64,000 nucleotides of DNA, taken from contig NZ_JAHHQJ010000008.1 in assembly GCF_020026455.1 (NCBI RefSeq), forward strand, positions 56,341 through 120,340, in the 5' to 3' direction. Below are positions 60,364-64,000 of this stretch, piece by piece. The stretch comes from Alistipes sp. Lineage in GTDB: Bacteria > Bacteroidota > Bacteroidia > Bacteroidales > Rikenellaceae. The first letter of the stretch is position 1; each line of letters starts with the position of its first letter. A program made the translations under genes and the position numbers. Under the pieces are notes generated by a model. That model did not search any database, was not told where the DNA came from, and saw only the letters and a list, made by a program, of their open reading frames with translations.

Positions 60364-61755
60364 ATGTCAACCAAACAACAAACGCTGAAGGCCCCGATCT
60401 CATTCTCGGGAAAGGGCCTGCATACGGGCGTCAAAGTTACCATGACCGTGAATCCCGCCGAAGCCGGAACCGGAATCGTATTCCGCCGCACCGACCTCGA
60501 GGGACAACCCATAATCCCCGCCCTGTGCGACAATGTCGTAGACACCTCGCGCGGCACGACCATCGAGGTCGGCGGCAACCGCGTGCACACCATCGAGCAC
60601 ATCATGTCGGCACTCTGGACTCTCGGCGTGGATAACGCCGTGATCGACATCGACGCCCCCGAGACCCCCATCATGGACGGCTCGGCCCGCGAATATGCCC
60701 GGGCCATCACCGAAGCCGGACTGGTGGATCAGGACGCCGAGCGGCAGTTCTACCACGTGACCGAAAAGATGGTCTACACGATCCCCGAGAAGGGCGTGGC
60801 GATCATCCTCTACCCCGACGACGAATTCTCCGTCTCGGTGCACGTGGACTACAACTCGAAGGTCATCGGCAACCAGTATGCCACCTTCAACCCCGGCGAC
60901 GACTTCGCCCGGAAAATTTCGCCCTGCCGCACGTTCGTCTTCCTGCACGAGCTGGAGCCGCTGATCAACATGAACCTGATCAAGGGCGGCGACCTGGACA
61001 ACGCCATCGTGGTGGTGGAAAACCCCGTGCCCGACGAACAGCTGACCAAACTCAAGAAGATCTTCAACAAGCCCGACATCGAGATCAAGGCGGGCTACCT
61101 GAACAACCTCGAGCTGCGCTGCAACAACGAGCTGGCGCGCCACAAACTGCTCGACCTGCTGGGTGACTTCGCCCTGCTGGGCGTGCGGATCAAGGGCCGC
61201 GTCTGGGCCACCCGTCCGGGGCACTTCGCCAACACGGAGTTCATGAAGCAACTCAAGCAGACCATCCGCCGCGGAGGCGAGAAACCCCGCTACACCTACG
61301 ACTGCCGCAAGACGCCGCTCTACGACATCAACGACATCCGCCACATGCTGCCCCACCGTCCGCCGTTCCTGCTCGTGGACCGCATCTTCCACTGCGACGC
61401 CTCGTCCGTGGCGGGCATCAAGAACGTGACGATGAACGAGCCCTTCTTCGTGGGTCACTTCCCCCAGGAGCCGGTGATGCCGGGCGTGCTGATCGTCGAG
61501 GCCATGGCCCAGTGCAGCGGCATCATGGTCCTGAGCAATGTCCCCGACCCGGAGAACTACTCGACCTACTTCATGAAGATCGACGGCGTGAAATTCAAAC
61601 GCAAGGTCGTTCCGGGCGACACGCTGCAATTCGAAATCCACCTGCTGGAGCCGATCCGCCGGGGCGTTGCCCTCGTGGAGGCCAAGGCATTCGTCGGCGA
61701 GACGCTCGCCTGCGAGGCCGTGATGATGGCACAGGTAGTCAAAAACAAAAAATAG
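60364..61755 (+). CDS. lpxC/fabZ: Bifunctional UDP-3-O-acyl-GlcNAc deacetylase / 3-hydroxyacyl-ACP dehydratase
   Basis: 463 residues. Residues 1 to about 310 are LpxC, the zinc enzyme of the committed step of lipid A synthesis: GKGLHTGVKV, the zinc-site HTIEH (75-79), and the later HKLLDLLGDFALLG box. Residues about 315-463 are FabZ, the dehydratase of fatty acid elongation: LPHRPPFLLVDRI with His331, GHFPQEPVMPGVLIVEAMAQ with catalytic His365 and Glu379. This fusion is normal in Bacteroidetes. The same 3-hydroxyacyl-ACP pool feeds both activities. I chose the ATG at 60364 because an upstream start would lie at the promoter. lpxA follows after six bases. Confidence 0.97.
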   Translation: MSTKQQTLKAPISFSGKGLHTGVKVTMTVNPAEAGTGIVFRRTDLEGQPIIPALCDNVVDTSRGTTIEVGGNRVHTIEHIMSALWTLGVDNAVIDIDAPETPIMDGSAREYARAITEAGLVDQDAERQFYHVTEKMVYTIPEKGVAIILYPDDEFSVSVHVDYNSKVIGNQYATFNPGDDFARKISPCRTFVFLHELEPLINMNLIKGGDLDNAIVVVENPVPDEQLTKLKKIFNKPDIEIKAGYLNNLELRCNNELARHKLLDLLGDFALLGVRIKGRVWATRPGHFANTEFMKQLKQTIRRGGEKPRYTYDCRKTPLYDINDIRHMLPHRPPFLLVDRIFHCDASSVAGIKNVTMNEPFFVGHFPQEPVMPGVLIVEAMAQCSGIMVLSNVPDPENYSTYFMKIDGVKFKRKVVPGDTLQFEIHLLEPIRRGVALVEAKAFVGETLACEAVMMAQVVKNKK

Positions 61756-61761
61756 GAGGAG

Positions 61762-62556
61762 ATGATCAGCAACCTGGCCTATATCCACCCCGATGCCCAA
61801 CTCGGGGCCAATGTCACGGTGGAACCCTTTGCCTATATCGCAGGCGACACGGTAATCGGCGACGACTGCTGGATCGGTCCCGGAGCCGTGATCCACGACG
61901 GAGCGCGCATCGGCAAACGATGCCGCATCCACACCGCCGCTTCGATCGCATGCCTCCCGCAGGACCTGAAATTCGCCGGTGAAACCACCATCTGCGAGAT
62001 CGGCGACGACAACGACATCCGCGAATACGTGACCATCAGCCGCGGAACCGCCTCGACCGGAACCACGCGTGTCGGCTCGCACAACCTGCTGATGGCCTAC
62101 GTCCACATCGGGCACGACTGCGTCATCGGCAGCAACTGCGTGATCGCCAACCGCGTGTCGCTCGCCGGCGAGGTGCACGTCGACGACTGGGTCGTCATCG
62201 GCGGCCACGCCGCCATCCACCAGTGGACCCACATCGGAGCCCACGCCATGGTGCAGGGCGGCGCATTGCTGGGGCAGGACCTCCCGCCCTACGTCATCGT
62301 CCGCAACGACACGCTCCGCTTCGCGGGGATCAACAAGATCGGGCTTTCGCGCCGCGGCTTTTCGCACGAACGCATCGCCGAAATCCACAGCGCCTGCCGC
62401 ATTCTTTTCCAGAACGGCCTGAACTACCTGAACGGTTGCGACGAGGTCGAAAAGCAGATTCCGCAGAGCTCCGAGCGCGACACGCTGGTCGAATTCATCC
62501 GCACCTCGAAACGCGGCATCATCAAACCGTATGAATCGCGCGGAAAAGAGGTGTAA
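61762..62556 (+). CDS. lpxA: Acyl-ACP--UDP-N-acetylglucosamine O-acyltransferase
   Basis: 264 residues, the usual LpxA length. A left-handed beta-helix of hexapeptide repeats covers about 1-190 (YIHPDAQLGANVTVEPFAYIAGDTVIG and so on), with the catalytic His in MAYVHIGHDC (His118 by alignment to E. coli His125). A C-terminal helical domain follows (GINKIGLSRRGFSHERIAEI). It transfers the 3-hydroxyacyl chain to UDP-GlcNAc, the step before LpxC. Together with lpxC/fabZ it forms a lipid A operon. Confidence 0.97.
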   Translation: MISNLAYIHPDAQLGANVTVEPFAYIAGDTVIGDDCWIGPGAVIHDGARIGKRCRIHTAASIACLPQDLKFAGETTICEIGDDNDIREYVTISRGTASTGTTRVGSHNLLMAYVHIGHDCVIGSNCVIANRVSLAGEVHVDDWVVIGGHAAIHQWTHIGAHAMVQGGALLGQDLPPYVIVRNDTLRFAGINKIGLSRRGFSHERIAEIHSACRILFQNGLNYLNGCDEVEKQIPQSSERDTLVEFIRTSKRGIIKPYESRGKEV

Positions 62557-62572
62557 TTTTTAGATATAAATA

Positions 62573-62602
62573 TTGGTATATCGGAATTTTTAACTATATT
62601 TG
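62573..62602 (+). promoter_or_regulatory. Promoter of rimP-nusA
   Basis: TTG at 62573-62575 and TATATTTG at 62595-62602 with 19 bases between, an ideal Bacteroidetes promoter. The leader to rimP is about 75 bases. Confidence 0.8.
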
Positions 62603-62683
62603 CGGTGTGAAAGACAACGCAACGGGTAAGGGGACGGGCAGTCCCCTTATTTCATACTTACACCGGACCGAAATTCAACGACT

Positions 62684-63151
62684 ATGATAGAAACGAAACA
62701 GATAATCGAAGCAGCGGAACGTCATCTGGAGGGCTCCGACATGTTTGTGGTGGAGTGCTCCTCGACCCCGGGCAATGAAATCGAACTGACGATCGACAGC
62801 GACTCGTCGGTCGGCATCGACGCCTGCGTGGAACTGAGCCGCGCCGTCGAGGCGCAGTTCGACCGCGATGCGGAGGATTTTTCGCTGACGGTCATGTCGG
62901 CCGGCATCGGCTCGGAGCTGAAAAGCTTGCGCCAGTACCGCAAACTCGTCGGCAAGTCGGCCGAGGTGCTGCTCACCAGCGGCGTGAAGATCCTGGCCAA
63001 GCTGGAGGAGGTCACCGACGAAGGCATCACCCTCTCCTACGAGGAAAAGCAGAGCGTCGAGGGCAAAAAGAAAAAGCAGTTGGTGAAAGTCTCGCGCAGC
63101 TACCCCTTCGACCAGATCAAGTACACAAAGGAGTGGCTGGATTTCAAGTAA
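62684..63151 (+). CDS. rimP: Ribosome maturation factor RimP
   Basis: 155 residues, normal family length. The N-terminal alpha/beta domain has VECSSTPGNEIELTIDSDSSVGIDACVELSRAVEAQFDRDAEDFSLTV in the family pattern, then the SAGIGSELKSLRQYRKLVGK motif, and a C-terminal SH3-like domain. RimP assists late maturation of the 30S subunit. The classical rimP-nusA gene order follows. Confidence 0.95.
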   Translation: MIETKQIIEAAERHLEGSDMFVVECSSTPGNEIELTIDSDSSVGIDACVELSRAVEAQFDRDAEDFSLTVMSAGIGSELKSLRQYRKLVGKSAEVLLTSGVKILAKLEEVTDEGITLSYEEKQSVEGKKKKQLVKVSRSYPFDQIKYTKEWLDFK

Positions 63152-63177
63152 CAATTAAAAATCAGATAAAGCTCACA

Positions 63178-64000
63178 ATGGACAATCTCAATCTCATCAG
63201 CAACTTTGCCGAATTCAAAGAGCTGAAGAACATCGACAAGTCGACGATGATCGGCGTGCTGGAGGACGTCTTCCGCCACGCGCTGCAGAAACAGTATGAA
63301 ACGGACGAGAATTTCGACGTCATCATCAACCCCGAAAAAGGCGACCTCGAGATCTGGCGCAACCGCACGGTCGTCGAGGACGACGCCGTCGAGGATCCCA
63401 ACGCGCAGATTTCCGTTTCGGAGGTCAAGGCCATCGACCCTACCTACGAAATCGGAGACGAATATGCCGACGAGATCAAACTCTCCTCGTTCGGACGCCG
63501 CGCCGTGCTGTCGCTGCGCCAGAACCTCGCATCGCGCATCCTCGATCTGGAGAAGGCCAACCTCTACGAAAAATACTCGGAGAAGGTCGGCGACATCGTC
63601 ACGGGCGAGGTCTACCAGGTGTGGAAAAAGGAGGTGCTGATCCTCGATGACGAGGAGAACGAGCTGATCCTCCCGAAAGCCGAGCAGATCCCCAACGACT
63701 TCTACCGCAAGGGCGACACGATCAAGGCCATCGTCAAGTCGGTCGAGATGAACAACAACCAGCCGCGCATCATTCTCTCGCGCACGGCCAGCCAGTTCCT
63801 CGAACGGTTGTTCGAGCAGGAGGTTCCCGAGATTTTCGACGGCCTGATCACCATCAAAAAGATCGTCCGCATCCCCGGCGAGCGTGCCAAGGTCGCCGTG
63901 GAGTCCTACGACGAGCGCATCGACCCGGTGGGCGCCTGCGTCGGCATGAAGGGTTCGCGTATCTACTCGATCGTCAAGGAGCTGCGCAACGAGAACATCG
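63178..64000 (+). CDS. nusA: Transcription termination/antitermination factor NusA, N-terminal part
   Basis: Starts at the ATG at 63178, 26 bases after rimP, and runs off the window end with 274 residues visible. The N-terminal RNA-polymerase-binding domain is about 1-130 (IDKSTMIGVLEDVFRHALQKQYE), followed by the S1 domain (VGDIVTGEVYQVWKKEVLILDDEENELILPKAEQIP) and the start of the first KH domain (AKVAVESYDERIDPVGACVGMKGSRI). Essential core gene controlling pausing and termination. Confidence 0.97.
   Translation, partial: MDNLNLISNFAEFKELKNIDKSTMIGVLEDVFRHALQKQYETDENFDVIINPEKGDLEIWRNRTVVEDDAVEDPNAQISVSEVKAIDPTYEIGDEYADEIKLSSFGRRAVLSLRQNLASRILDLEKANLYEKYSEKVGDIVTGEVYQVWKKEVLILDDEENELILPKAEQIPNDFYRKGDTIKAIVKSVEMNNNQPRIILSRTASQFLERLFEQEVPEIFDGLITIKKIVRIPGERAKVAVESYDERIDPVGACVGMKGSRIYSIVKELRNENI

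Overview
The window is from the phylum Bacteroidota and most resembles Alistipes (Rikenellaceae). The signs are a SusC/RagA-type receptor, many lipoproteins and fimbrillins, Bacteroidetes -7 boxes (TAnnTTTG) in front of most transcription units, a fused lpxC/fabZ gene, and high GC in most of the sequence. The genus call is inferred from gene content; no 16S gene is present.

Layout. 1-2203 (minus): N-terminal part of a SusC-type TonB-dependent receptor. 2711-5329 (plus): a transglutaminase-fold lipoprotein. 5835-15024: an AT-richer, probably acquired block. It holds a four-gene fimbrial operon on the minus strand, a leader flanked by inverted repeats that looks like an invertible promoter, a tyrosine recombinase broken at a homopolymer, and a decayed transposase. 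15218-23862 (plus): a cobalamin-riboswitch operon with btuH-like, btuG-like, two further surface lipoproteins and btuB. 24313-31425 (plus): a heavy-metal-type RND efflux pump fused to its TolC-like outer-membrane factor, its adaptor, and a LytS/LytTR two-component pair.

31640-50799 (plus): an AraC-type regulator and a long second fimbrial locus (DUF3575 protein, DUF3868/OmpA-like/TPR protein, FimB/Mfa2-like anchor, major fimbrillin, a 1478-residue repeat protein and five minor or tip subunits). 50945-57549 (minus): a regulator and a five-gene operon that resembles the 3-keto-glycoside breakdown pathway, with an embedded 54-residue tatA missed by size-limited gene calling. 57503-59474: two small unknown genes separated by two minisatellite arrays. 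59475-64000: a TonB-like protein (minus), then core genes lpxC/fabZ, lpxA, rimP and the start of nusA (plus).

How it works together. Much of the window builds the cell surface. Two type V fimbrial systems appear to be controlled differently, one by DNA inversion and one by an AraC regulator. Nearly all predicted polymerising subunits carry a TR/A-like protease site after the lipobox, while the predicted anchors do not. In both loci a strong hairpin follows the major fimbrillin gene. The most interesting candidates are the invertible fimbrial switch in an apparent OFF orientation with its frameshifted recombinase, the triple-repeat 1478-residue fimbrial protein, and the two uncharacterised lipoproteins inside the B12 uptake operon.
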